Positions 25,917-34,770 of a stretch of 64,000 bases of DNA are shown one piece after another (within the stretch, counting starts at the first letter, position 1; the number at the start of each line of letters is the position of its first letter). Source of the DNA: Desulfosporosinus fructosivorans (GTDB taxonomy: Bacteria; Bacillota; Desulfitobacteriia; Desulfitobacteriales; Desulfitobacteriaceae); NCBI RefSeq assembly GCF_004766045.1, contig NZ_SPQQ01000002.1, forward strand, positions 774,017 through 838,016, in the 5' to 3' direction. The position numbers and the translations under genes are program-made. Below the pieces are notes generated by a model. That model was not told the origin of the DNA and did not search any database. It was given only the letters and a program-made list of their open reading frames with translations.

Positions 25917-27842
25917 ATGTTTGATCAACTTTTTAGTCCATTTAGCATTCGAGGCAAAACCATCAAGAACCGCTGTACAGTCCCGGCGATGGTAACAGAT
26001 TTCTGCAACGAAGACGGTACTGCAACTGAGCGTTACATCGCATATCATGAAGAAAAAGCAAAAGGTGGCTGGGGGCTAATTATAACCGAAGACTATAACG
26101 TGGACCCTCTCGGTCACGGCTTTAAAGCAACTGCTGGTCTTTGGAATGATGACCAGATCGAAAGTCACAGCGAATTACCAAAACGTGTTCATAAATATGG
26201 TGCGACGATACTGGCACAGATTTATCACTGTGGTCGCCAAACAAATTCAGGCGCCATTGATGGTCTTCCACGATCTTCATCTGCGATTATGTGTCCATTC
26301 GGCGATGAAATACCAGTCCCCTTAACAACTGAAGAAGTTAAAGAAATGGTTTGCAAGTATGGCGATACCGCACTTAGGGCTAAAAAATGTGGTTTTGATG
26401 GTGTTGAAATCCACGGTGCTCATGGTTACTTGATTACGCAATTCCTTTCGCTATATTCTAACAAACGAATTGATGAATACGGCGGCAACTTCTGGAACCG
26501 TACAAGATTTGCACGAGAAATCATCAAAGATATTCGCGAAAAGTGCGGTGAAGATTTCATCATTGGAATGCGTATTTCGGCTGATGAATTTGTTGAAGGT
26601 GGGCTTACGATTGAAGATAATAAGGCAATCGCGCGAATGATGGAAGCAGAAGGTCTTGATATCATTCACGTTTCTGTTGGAAACTACCTTTCTGTTGATC
26701 TAAATGTAGCAAGTTCACACTCAAGCCATGGTTGGTTTACTGACTGGGCAAAAGCAATAAAAGACGTTGTCAGTATTCCAGTGATTACTGTGTCGAGAAT
26801 TAATGATCCCTTTTTAGCGGATAGTATCTTAGCATCCAATAAAGCAGACTTCATTGCCATGGGTAGAGCTTCGCTCGCAGACCCTGAAATGCCCATTAAA
26901 GCTCAAGAAGGCCGTTTTGAAGATATTCGTCGTTGTATTGGCTGTAACGATGGCTGTATTGGCACATTATTTAACGATGAACCAATTCGATGTGTTTTGA
27001 ATCCGGAGCTTGGCCTTGAGTACGAAGGTGGTATTCAACTCGCTGAAGTAAAGAAAAATATTACCGTAGTCGGTTCCGGACCTGCAGGTCTATACGCTGC
27101 AATAACCGCTGCTAAGGCCGGTCATCAAGTTACAGTTTATGAGAAGGGCGAACACGCTGGCGGTCAATTCTATATTGCCGCAATCCCACCAACAAAAGGC
27201 GAAATCACCGACTTTATTGTATGGCAACTGGCACAGTGTAAAAAACTAGGCGTCGACATAAAATATAATACCGAAGCTACATTGGAATTAATTAAGAAAA
27301 CAAATCCGGATTCTATTATTCTTGCCTCTGGTTCGGAGCCAATACTTCCGCCTATCTCTGGTCTTAAAGAAAATTCCAAGACCACCTTTGCTAAGGATAT
27401 TCTTGACGGAAAGGTAAAACCGGGATCACACTGCGTAATCATCGGTGGTGGGCAAGTCGGTGCAGAAACAGCTCATTTCCTATCACAGATGTTAAAAGGC
27501 GTTACAGTGGTTGAGATGAAAGATACGATTGCTAGTGATGCACCGCTTGCAATTCAGTGGCATTTGACGAGAGCTCTTAAAGAACGTAATGTTATAATGT
27601 TAACAGGCACAAGCGTTGTACGCGTTAATGAAAATGCTGTTATTGTCAAAGATAGTCATGGTATTGAAACAGAACTCCCTGCCGATACCATCATCGTAGC
27701 CGCAGGTTACCGTGCTTTTAATCCATTAGCAGAAGAACTTGCTGCGGCTAACGTTAATGTTCAAGTTATCGGTGATGCCAAGCAAGTACGTAATGTTCTT
27801 GCCGCAACAACAGAAGGATATCTTGCTGGAAAAACTGTTTAG
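25917..27842 (+). CDS. Old-Yellow-Enzyme/2,4-dienoyl-CoA reductase-type Fe-S flavoprotein (BaiCD/enoate reductase class)
   Basis: The 641-residue enzyme has two halves. The N-terminal FMN barrel (about 1-340) has FSPFSIRGKTIKNRC, GVEIHGAHGYLITQFLS, NKRIDEYGGNFWNR and FIAMGRASLADPEMP. A [4Fe-4S] cluster motif follows, CIGCNDGC with a later Cys in IRCVLNPELG. The C-terminal half has FAD (VVGSGPAGLYAAITAAKAG) and NAD(P)H (VIIGGGQVGAETAHFL) domains. Members reduce C=C bonds conjugated to carbonyls in enoates, dienoyl-CoAs or 3-oxo-4-ene steroids. AAGGAGG lies 9 nt before the ATG. It forms an operon with the ABM protein and is controlled by the TetR repressor. Confidence 0.93.
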   Translation: MFDQLFSPFSIRGKTIKNRCTVPAMVTDFCNEDGTATERYIAYHEEKAKGGWGLIITEDYNVDPLGHGFKATAGLWNDDQIESHSELPKRVHKYGATILAQIYHCGRQTNSGAIDGLPRSSSAIMCPFGDEIPVPLTTEEVKEMVCKYGDTALRAKKCGFDGVEIHGAHGYLITQFLSLYSNKRIDEYGGNFWNRTRFAREIIKDIREKCGEDFIIGMRISADEFVEGGLTIEDNKAIARMMEAEGLDIIHVSVGNYLSVDLNVASSHSSHGWFTDWAKAIKDVVSIPVITVSRINDPFLADSILASNKADFIAMGRASLADPEMPIKAQEGRFEDIRRCIGCNDGCIGTLFNDEPIRCVLNPELGLEYEGGIQLAEVKKNITVVGSGPAGLYAAITAAKAGHQVTVYEKGEHAGGQFYIAAIPPTKGEITDFIVWQLAQCKKLGVDIKYNTEATLELIKKTNPDSIILASGSEPILPPISGLKENSKTTFAKDILDGKVKPGSHCVIIGGGQVGAETAHFLSQMLKGVTVVEMKDTIASDAPLAIQWHLTRALKERNVIMLTGTSVVRVNENAVIVKDSHGIETELPADTIIVAAGYRAFNPLAEELAAANVNVQVIGDAKQVRNVLAATTEGYLAGKTV

Positions 27843-27897
27843 CTTTGCTTTCAAATTTTACAAAAATCACAAAAAATGTATTAAAGGAGTTTAAAAA

Positions 27898-28257
27898 ATG
27901 AACAAAAATGTATCTTGGATCTTCGAATTAACTTTAACTAAAGGCAATCCTAATGATCTGAAAAAATTGATGGTTGAACTAGTCGAATCAACAAAAAATA
28001 ATGAACCCGGTACTTTGGCATATGAATGGGCCCTAAATGAAGATAATAATATCTGTCACATTCATGAAAGATATTCAGATTCTAATTCTGCGTTAATGCA
28101 CTTGACTCCATTTAATGAAAATTTTGCAGAAAGATTGATGGCTATCGGCGACGCGACAGGATTTGTCGTATATGGCAATCCATCCAATGAACTTAAGGCC
28201 GCACTGGAAGCTTTTGGCGGTACGTATATGTCACCGATTGGAGGGTTTACGCGCTAA
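27898..28257 (+). CDS. ABM-superfamily (YgiN-like) small monooxygenase-type protein
   Basis: The 119-residue ferredoxin-fold protein has the antibiotic-biosynthesis-monooxygenase pattern: a beta-strand start (SWIFELTLTKGN), NEPGTLAYEWALNEDNN, then ICHIHERYSDSNSALMHL. Such proteins are dimeric and include quinol monooxygenases and haem-degrading enzymes, but many have unknown roles. It follows the flavoenzyme by 55 bp with an AAAGGAG ribosome site, so it is co-transcribed. It could process or sequester the product. It is slightly longer at the C-terminus than YgiN. Confidence 0.78.
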   Translation: MNKNVSWIFELTLTKGNPNDLKKLMVELVESTKNNEPGTLAYEWALNEDNNICHIHERYSDSNSALMHLTPFNENFAERLMAIGDATGFVVYGNPSNELKAALEAFGGTYMSPIGGFTR

Positions 28258-28275
28258 ACCTGAACGATCATCGAT

Positions 28276-28309
28276 TAGAAGGTAGTTTGATTACTTCAAC
28301 TACCTTCTA
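28276..28309. terminator. Hairpin after the flavoenzyme operon
   Basis: A perfect 12-bp stem TAGAAGGTAGTT/AACTACCTTCTA lies 18 bp after the ABM stop. The T-run is poor. Confidence 0.6.
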
Positions 28310-28580
28310 AATCATATGGTTCTTATCAATCACTTTATTAACTTTACCTTGCCGAGGGGGACTCTGGCTTCTTTAATTTAGATGGGTATCCTGAGACGGC
28401 ACAAAGTAAAGGTATCCTAGTGGAATGATTATGTAAAGTATACAATCATTGCCATCCCACTAGCTGTGTTATTTACTTTGATCATTTTACCTTATTGGTT
28501 CGATTAACGGACAGATTATCAATCCCGCCGTCAAGAATGGCATGAAGCAGGCGCTCGCGAGACTGATTGATACTCCTGAT

Positions 28581-28700
28581 TTATAAATAACTACTGACTA
28601 AATTGAATAAACCAGCGACTCCTCCTGGAATTCCACACGCAATAACGTATACGATTATTGTTGGTTTGATTAGGTCACTCCACATACCGTAGCCATTCAT
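28581..28700 (-). CDS. Possible 39-residue membrane peptide
   Basis: An ATG preceded by a strong GAGGTGAGGGAG site opens a 39-codon frame. It reads MNGYGMWSDLIKP and then a hydrophobic stretch TIIVYVIACGIPGGVAGLF ending NLVSSYL. That is one membrane helix with a Gly/Pro kink. I do not recognise the family. The good ribosome site and clean hydrophobic pattern support expression, but the surroundings (28310-29167) are otherwise free of genes and partly decayed. Chance cannot be excluded at this length. Confidence 0.4.
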   Translation of the reverse strand: MNGYGMWSDLIKPTIIVYVIACGIPGGVAGLFNLVSSYL

Positions 28701-28929
28701 ATCTCCCTCACCTCAACATATAGATTAACTCTCTGTATCTTAACCAGATACCACTTGAGCACGTATAGAGGCCCCCACCGAGCTGTCGGCGAGGTACGGT
28801 AAGGAGGTAAATCGATGACTTAAGACATACTATGGAAAAATTTGCAATGGACCAAATGTTAGAACGTGGCCGGCAGGAATGGGAAAAAACAATACAGTGA
28901 TCCAGACACAGCTAGACGCGCATACAAAA

Positions 28930-28966
28930 AGATAGGCTCAGCAGAAAAAACCTGCTGAGCCTATCT
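28930..28966. terminator. Strong hairpin
   Basis: A perfect 15-bp stem AGATAGGCTCAGCAG/CTGCTGAGCCTATCT with an A-rich 7-nt loop, preceded by an A-run. It terminates at least the minus direction, where the A-run reads as T. The owner gene is not evident. Confidence 0.7.
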
Positions 28967-29167
28967 TCGTATCCTCACCTCACCTAAGACACCCTACTAT
29001 GGCACTGCGTTTGTAGACCAGTGCAAACGCCAGCAATAAACCCGTCTCCAAACAGCCGGCGGCTTTGAATCGATGTTGATGGATAGGAATGGCCCGTCTC
29101 CTAAATTAAAGGGATGGCTTCTAACATCATAGATTTTTAATTGTCTACAGTTAAGTATTAAAGAATT

Positions 29168-30391
29168 TTATAATAATTGTATGATTTGTGCCTTGAGTTT
29201 AGCTTTATCCATAGTACATCCTAGTTCTTTAACCTTCTTCCCTTTATCTAAAACAATGACGGCAGGGACAGCTTTTATCTCATACTTTTCCGCAAGGTTT
29301 TTCTTGGTAGCTAAGTCCACTTTAACAATTTTATAGTCTTCATTATGCTCTCGCTGAAGCTCCTCCATTAGGGATGAAAACTCCAGACTTTCTGTGTTCG
29401 AGGCATTGAAGAACACCAGTAAAACCTTTTTATAGCTATTAGCGATATCGGTCTTGAAGGCATTGAGTTCTTCAATGTAGCGCTCAGCAGCTACAGCTGC
29501 CGTAGCCCCATCTCCCGCCGCCGAAACAACTTGTCTTAAATATTTAACTCGATTATCCCCAACCGCATAAACGCCATTCAGATTCGTTTCCATCAGGTCA
29601 TTGACAGGGATATATCCCCTCTTGTCCATCTCGACGCCACTCTCTTTAAGATATTGCGTAGAGGGAACCATTCCAACAAAGAAAAATACACCCTGGCATT
29701 CTAATTCTGAAGAACCGCCTGTTTTTAAGTTCTTTATTTTAACCCCTTTAACACTTTCTTCGCCCAATACTTCTTCCACCGTGGAGTTCCAGATAAACTC
29801 CATCTTTTCTTTACTAAACGCGCGTTCAGCACTGACTTTATTGCAATCCAGGATTCCTTTATCGTGGAGTACAATAACTGTAACTTTTTTCGCAAACTTG
29901 GTAATATACATACCTTCCTCGATGGCTTGGTCGCCGCTTCCAATGACAACGACGTCTTCTCCTTTGAAGAATTCAGCATCACAGGTGGCGCAATACGCTA
30001 CTCCACTACCTTGGAGCCGTTTCTCACCAGGGATATTCAGGAGCCTTGGCTCACTGCCGCAGGCAATGATCACAGCCTTAGCTGTAAATTCCTTCACCTT
30101 TTTGGTTTTGATCACTTTATCTTCTTGGGAAAAATCGGTACTCACGACTACATCTCTTAAAAACTCCACGCCAAAGCTCTCAGCATGTTTCTTAAAGTCA
30201 AGCATGAGATCAGAGCCACTAATTTGTCCGTAACCAGGGTAATTAACAATTTCACGTGTCGTATTCACTAATCCGCCGACGGTTCCTTTGTTGATGATCA
30301 GAGTTTTAAGCTTAGCCCTACCCCCATAGATAGCAGCGGATAATCCAGCGGGTCCCCCGCCAATAATTATTAAATCATACGTATTAGCCAT
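29168..30391 (-). CDS. Thioredoxin-reductase-like flavoprotein fused to a cysteine-less thioredoxin domain
   Basis: Residues 1-305 form a TrxR-type core: LIIIGGGPAGLSAAIYG for FAD, the redox-active CATC at 134-137, and VYAVGDNR. The nucleotide domain reads VVIGSGDQAIEEG and lacks the HRRxxxR signature that contacts NADPH, so the electron donor may be NADH or ferredoxin. Residues 315-407 are a thioredoxin fold (VLLVFFNASNTESLEF, later AVPAVIVLDKG) in which the CGPC site is replaced by residues without any Cys. It precedes arylsulfotransferase genes and follows a CHVC thioredoxin, its probable partner. Confidence 0.87.
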   Translation of the reverse strand: MANTYDLIIIGGGPAGLSAAIYGGRAKLKTLIINKGTVGGLVNTTREIVNYPGYGQISGSDLMLDFKKHAESFGVEFLRDVVVSTDFSQEDKVIKTKKVKEFTAKAVIIACGSEPRLLNIPGEKRLQGSGVAYCATCDAEFFKGEDVVVIGSGDQAIEEGMYITKFAKKVTVIVLHDKGILDCNKVSAERAFSKEKMEFIWNSTVEEVLGEESVKGVKIKNLKTGGSSELECQGVFFFVGMVPSTQYLKESGVEMDKRGYIPVNDLMETNLNGVYAVGDNRVKYLRQVVSAAGDGATAAVAAERYIEELNAFKTDIANSYKKVLLVFFNASNTESLEFSSLMEELQREHNEDYKIVKVDLATKKNLAEKYEIKAVPAVIVLDKGKKVKELGCTMDKAKLKAQIIQLL

Positions 30392-30411
30392 TTTCTCATT
30401 TCACCTCATGA

Positions 30412-30738
30412 TTATGAATTCAGCACGTCTGTAATTTTTTCCTTGACGTCTTCTTCCTCAACCTTACTTGCTAATTTTCCTTGGTATTCGCCATCTTTAA
30501 AAAAAAGAATTTGAGGAACGCCTTTTAAGGAGAATCTTTGGTATAAGGCCTTGTCTTCCTCAACATCGACATAATAAAAGCTAAACTTACCTTCGAATTG
30601 CGGCTGTAAATCTTCTAAAACGGGCACAACACCCTGGCAGACATGACAGCTTTTTCTTGAAAAGATAACTAAACAGGGTTCTCCTTTATCGTAAATCACT
30701 TCTTCAAAGCGGCCCGAATTCAATTTTTCTAACGACAT
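30412..30738 (-). CDS. Thioredoxin-like protein (CHVC active site)
   Basis: The 108-residue thioredoxin fold has FSRKSCHVCQGVVPVLEDL (active site CHVC instead of CGPC) and the cis-proline segment KGVPQILFFKDGE. No signal peptide, so cytoplasmic. It lies 20 bp upstream of the reductase-like gene on the same strand, forming a redox pair. The His-Val pair should shift the redox potential relative to CGPC. It may serve the adjacent sulfotransferase or general thiol exchange. Confidence 0.9.
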   Translation of the reverse strand: MSLEKLNSGRFEEVIYDKGEPCLVIFSRKSCHVCQGVVPVLEDLQPQFEGKFSFYYVDVEEDKALYQRFSLKGVPQILFFKDGEYQGKLASKVEEEDVKEKITDVLNS

Positions 30739-30943
30739 TTTTTCTTCACTCCTTTAAAATCGTGATTTTTCTAACCGATTGGATTTTAACATCTTTGGAC
30801 AGGAGAAATACTCCCCTACAGTAACAGATTTGTTATTATCTATTATCTGTCTACTTTTAAGGGAGCATACAAATATCTGAGAGACTAATCACCACGTCGA
30901 ATTGCATATATAGTGTTCGAAGGAACTAAGTATGCATACGCTC

Positions 30944-32827
30944 TTAAAGTTTTGCTGAGAATTGAGTATCGTATCGTTTATTATCTATATTTAAATAAAT
31001 ATTATAGTCACCCGCTAATCGTTCCCTACTAACATAGAATTGGAAATCATTATCGTTTTGCTCCTCAAAAGAAACACACGCTGCGGTAACATCATGAACT
31101 ACTGTCGGCACTAAGTAGAACTTCGAACCGTTTTCACCTTTTAATTCAAGAAAGACTTCGGATCCTTCCTTAAATGTTGCTCGAAGAGCCAATCTATCTT
31201 CTTCTAGTATTAACGAAAAGTTGTGTTTTGCCGGAACTTCTCCCTCAACGTCTTTAAATTTAACTTTGAATCCAATCTCTGGAGTTACTCTAAATCCACC
31301 TAAGAATTTACCTTTACCAAGCGCAAAGTTAGTCGTTTCGTCATATAACGGAAGTCTTCTTGCTCGATAATAATTACCGCCTTGAACTTTCAATTCGTAT
31401 TTGACTTCATCATTTTGTACTTCAACAGTGATGGATTTTAACGTTAAATGGATATGCTCGTCTTTATATTTATTCAGGAGCATTGCGCCTAAACCATCGG
31501 TATGTTTCCCTCTATAGGTGGCAATACCACCAGAGTGAATCAAATAGTGTCCTTCACTATAGTAATCGACGTTACAAATATAAGGGGAATAAAATTCTGC
31601 TCCTCTTTCTTTACCATACTGCCAAACTTGTTCGATTTCCATTTTGGCGGTGTCAATTCTATAGATAACCCCTCTGGAGAAGTTGTCGTCGGGTGAAACT
31701 CTTGTAGCTTCGTTTTTAGACCGATAGGTTCCGTTGTCAAAGACGAATACATCTCCATTGGGTAGAATTCTTGCGGCATGTTGCTCGTACTGCCAGTCAA
31801 AATCACCTTTAGTTACGTTTTTAAAGAAATATTTTTGCCAATCTTCTCCCCAACCTTCTGGGTCTCCAATAATCCAGTTTAATTTTGCAGTATCATAATC
31901 GATGTTAATAATCGCATCTTTGTGTCTGCCGGACATTGTAATAGAATTAGTCGGTTTGTCATACCAAACCGAGTTGTTGTGGAACCAATCATGGTGGTTC
32001 CAATCTCCCGCGTCCCCGCTTTCTCTTAGTAACATATTAAGAAGATCCCATGATTTAACGACTTCCCCGGTTTTTCTATCAATTTCAACAACATAGTCCT
32101 CAACAGATTCATTGAAGTCATTATCCGAAGCTGCTAAAATGTTGCCATTTTCTAGCTCTATTGCATCATGGTGAAACCCACCCGGCAACCGATATTCTGT
32201 ATAGATTTTGCCGCTTAAGTCCATTTCCATTAGTCCAACCGTGTAGTAGGGTTTTTGGATTGTCCGGTAAGACGTTACCAAAAGCCTTCCGTTTTCTAAT
32301 CGTTTAATATCCCAGCTTTGCTTATTTGTGATAACCCATCGCAAATCACCAGCATAATCAAATCCGACCGTTTTGCTAGATTCAATTAAAGGAGTAGTCG
32401 TTGAGATCATCATTAGGTCTTTCCCAAAATACTCTGATGTGGTATGGCAATATAGAGCTTTATTGACATCTAATTCTTCAATTTTAATTATAACTTGTGA
32501 CGTTTTACCATTGCCAAGGGTTATAAGCACAATGTTTTCATAATTATCATATAATCCATAAATCGGTAATACATGCTCTTTTGCACTAGCAAAGGTATGT
32601 GTTAGATCACCTTCTACTGCTTTACCTTTTACAGTTATTTGTGCTGTAGTTTCTTCGTCTGTGATAAAACAAATGACTGCAGCAAGTGGATTAATCAAAT
32701 ATGGATTTTCGACAACAAGTAGGTTTTCTAGAGTATAATTTCCTGACCTAAGCTCAGCCAAAAACTTTTCTTCGGACTCGGATTGTAGTGTAATCAAATG
32801 TTGTTCTGTTTCTAAATAATTGCTCAA
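30944..32827 (-). CDS. Arylsulfate sulfotransferase (ASST family), apparently cytoplasmic
   Basis: The 627-residue protein matches the PAPS-independent arylsulfotransferase family, which moves sulfate from one phenol ester to another through a sulfo-histidine. Beta-propeller motifs include GGFHHDAIELENGNILAAS, DWNHHDWFHNNSVWYD, SGRHKDAIINIDYDTAKL, then WQYEQHAARILPNGDVFVFDNG and WQYGKERGAEFYSPY. Several conserved His are visible. It has no signal peptide, unlike the periplasmic E. coli/Enterobacter enzymes, whose maturation needs a disulfide. A thioredoxin pair sits just downstream (206-bp gap). A broken LysR gene is divergent. Confidence 0.88.
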   Translation of the reverse strand: MSNYLETEQHLITLQSESEEKFLAELRSGNYTLENLLVVENPYLINPLAAVICFITDEETTAQITVKGKAVEGDLTHTFASAKEHVLPIYGLYDNYENIVLITLGNGKTSQVIIKIEELDVNKALYCHTTSEYFGKDLMMISTTTPLIESSKTVGFDYAGDLRWVITNKQSWDIKRLENGRLLVTSYRTIQKPYYTVGLMEMDLSGKIYTEYRLPGGFHHDAIELENGNILAASDNDFNESVEDYVVEIDRKTGEVVKSWDLLNMLLRESGDAGDWNHHDWFHNNSVWYDKPTNSITMSGRHKDAIINIDYDTAKLNWIIGDPEGWGEDWQKYFFKNVTKGDFDWQYEQHAARILPNGDVFVFDNGTYRSKNEATRVSPDDNFSRGVIYRIDTAKMEIEQVWQYGKERGAEFYSPYICNVDYYSEGHYLIHSGGIATYRGKHTDGLGAMLLNKYKDEHIHLTLKSITVEVQNDEVKYELKVQGGNYYRARRLPLYDETTNFALGKGKFLGGFRVTPEIGFKVKFKDVEGEVPAKHNFSLILEEDRLALRATFKEGSEVFLELKGENGSKFYLVPTVVHDVTAACVSFEEQNDNDFQFYVSRERLAGDYNIYLNIDNKRYDTQFSAKL

Positions 32828-32923
32828 AAAGGTTCACTCCTTATCATATATTAAGCCGTTTGTCCTTGTTCATTTAAGTACATTATACATTTCACAAAAT
32901 ACGACATAAAACACAACTTCATT

Positions 32924-32958
32924 GTTCTAGTTCACAACGCTTTGTTGTGAACTAGAAC
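32924..32958. promoter_or_regulatory. Large palindrome between the sulfotransferase and lysR remnant
   Basis: Perfect 15-bp arms (GTTCTAGTTCACAAC and complement) with a 5-bp spacer. A LysR-type operator or a hairpin are both possible; its location in a divergent promoter region favours the former. Confidence 0.5.
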
Positions 32959-33125
32959 GCATAGTCGAAAAGAATCTGTTGTATACAGACCCTCTAGAGG
33001 TATACTAACAAAAACAGTAATCTTTAGGCAGCGACAGGTTTAAGTGCTGTCTTTTTAATTGCAAAGACTAGTAAAAAGTTGGATCTTACTACATAAGTCA
33101 GAATTTAATAGGGAGTGAAATAAAT

Positions 33126-34055
33126 ATGCGTGTCAGCGACTTAAAATTTTTAATAGAATTGTCTCATTCAAAGTCGATTACACTAACGGCTGAGAAAATG
33201 CATATTTCCCAACAAGGTCTGAGCCAAATGATTACGGATTGGAGCAAGAGCTTGATGTTATTTTATTTCATCGGAGTCGACAGGGAACGACCCTAACTGA
33301 GGCTGGCCAAAAGACCGTTCTCACAGCAAAGGGGATTAGTGAAAAGTATAATGATTTAAAGACTGAGTTAGAGCTGCTTGGCCAGCAGCAAAAGTCCCCG
33401 ATCGTGGGAGATCTGACCCTTTTCATTCCCATAATTCAGGTACAGTAGTTTTGCCCAAGGCTCTAAAATTGTTTAAGTCTAGAGATTCGAATGTTAACTT
33501 AACGCTTAAAGAAAGTTCGCCTGTAGAAACCGTTGCTCGTATTAAGGATGATCCTGCAGTGGTAGGGCTTATAAATTTTCCAGAAGCTTATTACCAGGAT
33601 CCTGATAAGCAAATTTTGTTTCCTGTCCCGAGTTAGTGTATAAGAAACTTTTACGCGATGATTTAATCGTCTGTATTCCGAAATCCTGGTCATTAAGCAA
33701 AGATCAACTTGCTTTGATCAATGAATTAGTAAAACGGCCAATGGTCTATTTCGATACAAAACAATTCGATGAAATTATATCATTAATTTTTCAGGCGGGC
33801 GATCAGTCACCCAAGGTATTTTTAAAAACACTTAATAATGAATTATTTCGTCAAACGATCATTGATGGGTTAGCTATGGGTGCTCTTTCTTCGCTTGAGG
33901 TGAGTGATTATCGGCTTTTGAAAGAGTGCACTATTCAGTCAGATCTGCGCTTAAAGCTCGTTTTTACCTGGGTGAGTTCAGCGAGTTGCCCGATGTCAAT
34001 TCCTGCGCAAAAGTTTTTAGAATGTCTAGAACTATCCTTAAAATACAACGAATGA
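33126..34055 (+). pseudogene. LysR-family regulator broken by several frameshifts
   Basis: The N-terminal helix-turn-helix starts at ATG 33126 (MRVSDLKFLIELSHSKSITL, TAEKMHISQQGLSQMI). It shifts frame near 33237 to continue LEQELDVILFHRSRQGTTLT, stops at 33448, resumes in another frame from 33451 (PKALKLFKSRDSNVNLTLKE) and again from 33636 to 34055. The pieces in order make a full LysR protein, so this is one gene with at least three lesions. It was probably the regulator of the divergent arylsulfotransferase. 34056-34548 beyond it has no recognised gene. Confidence 0.85.
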
Positions 34056-34548
34056 GTAACTACATTTTGTTGTGCTAAAAGACAATGAGGTTCTGTTATA
34101 TAGTGCTATTAGGATTATGTATAATACGATTGAGAGAATAAGTACAAACAGAAAGAACGGAGATTATCCATAATCCAAGCCAAACTAAAGAGCAATGGTG
34201 CCTTTTTGATCCTTTGATCCTAATTTTTATTTTATCTGAGCTAATAAGTGTGCTACGACTTTCGTAATATATATGCTTCAACTGTGGAATATGATCATTA
34301 TATAGATCACTTCCTCTAATATATAATCAACAATTGACCACTTCCGACTTGCGTAAATCTCATTTTGGGATTGCTAAATGTTAAAGATCTTCCGTTTATT
34401 AAAAAGAAATTAGTTTCACTTCCATAATGATAAGTCACTCCTCAAAAGTATCTCCGAACGTATCCGTCGTGCTAAGTCCGCTAAACTACTTTACACCTTC
34501 TGTATGAAAACACAGCCTCAAGTTTTAAAAAAACGAAGTATACCGTAC

Positions 34549-34770
34549 TTAGTTATAATTCAGATGTAATATATCCCGAATTAAATACGTTGTTCCGTGA
34601 AAGGGGTTAGGCATTGTTACCCCGATTATTTGCAATAAGGCCATAATAAAGGCCGTTACCAGCAAAATTGAAAATACCGTAAGCTCACGCCAGTGTTTTT
34701 TCTTAATCAGGCTTGGGACTTCGATCAAAACGATCACAATGAATGCCAATAGCAACAAAACGATCATCAA
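34549..34770 (-). CDS. Small membrane protein of the ger operon
   Basis: A 73-residue protein with two membrane segments (MIVLLLLAFIVIVLIEVPSLI and LTVFSILLVTAFIMALLQIIG). It overlaps gerAB by 4 bp and closes the operon. Comparable small hydrophobic proteins accompany some clostridial germinant-receptor operons, like the D-type subunits of Bacillus, which modulate receptor function. That parallel is by position and topology only. Confidence 0.72.
   Translation of the reverse strand: MMIVLLLLAFIVIVLIEVPSLIKKKHWRELTVFSILLVTAFIMALLQIIGVTMPNPFHGTTYLIRDILHLNYN

Noticed and set aside
28805..28915. AAGGAGG followed by ATG at about 28815 and a frame with KQYSDPDTARRAYKK
   Set aside because: Interrupted by stops at the third codon and again soon after; too short and broken to name.
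34096..34545. Short frames and possible transposase-like words downstream of the lysR remnant
   Set aside because: No DDE motif or terminal repeats found.
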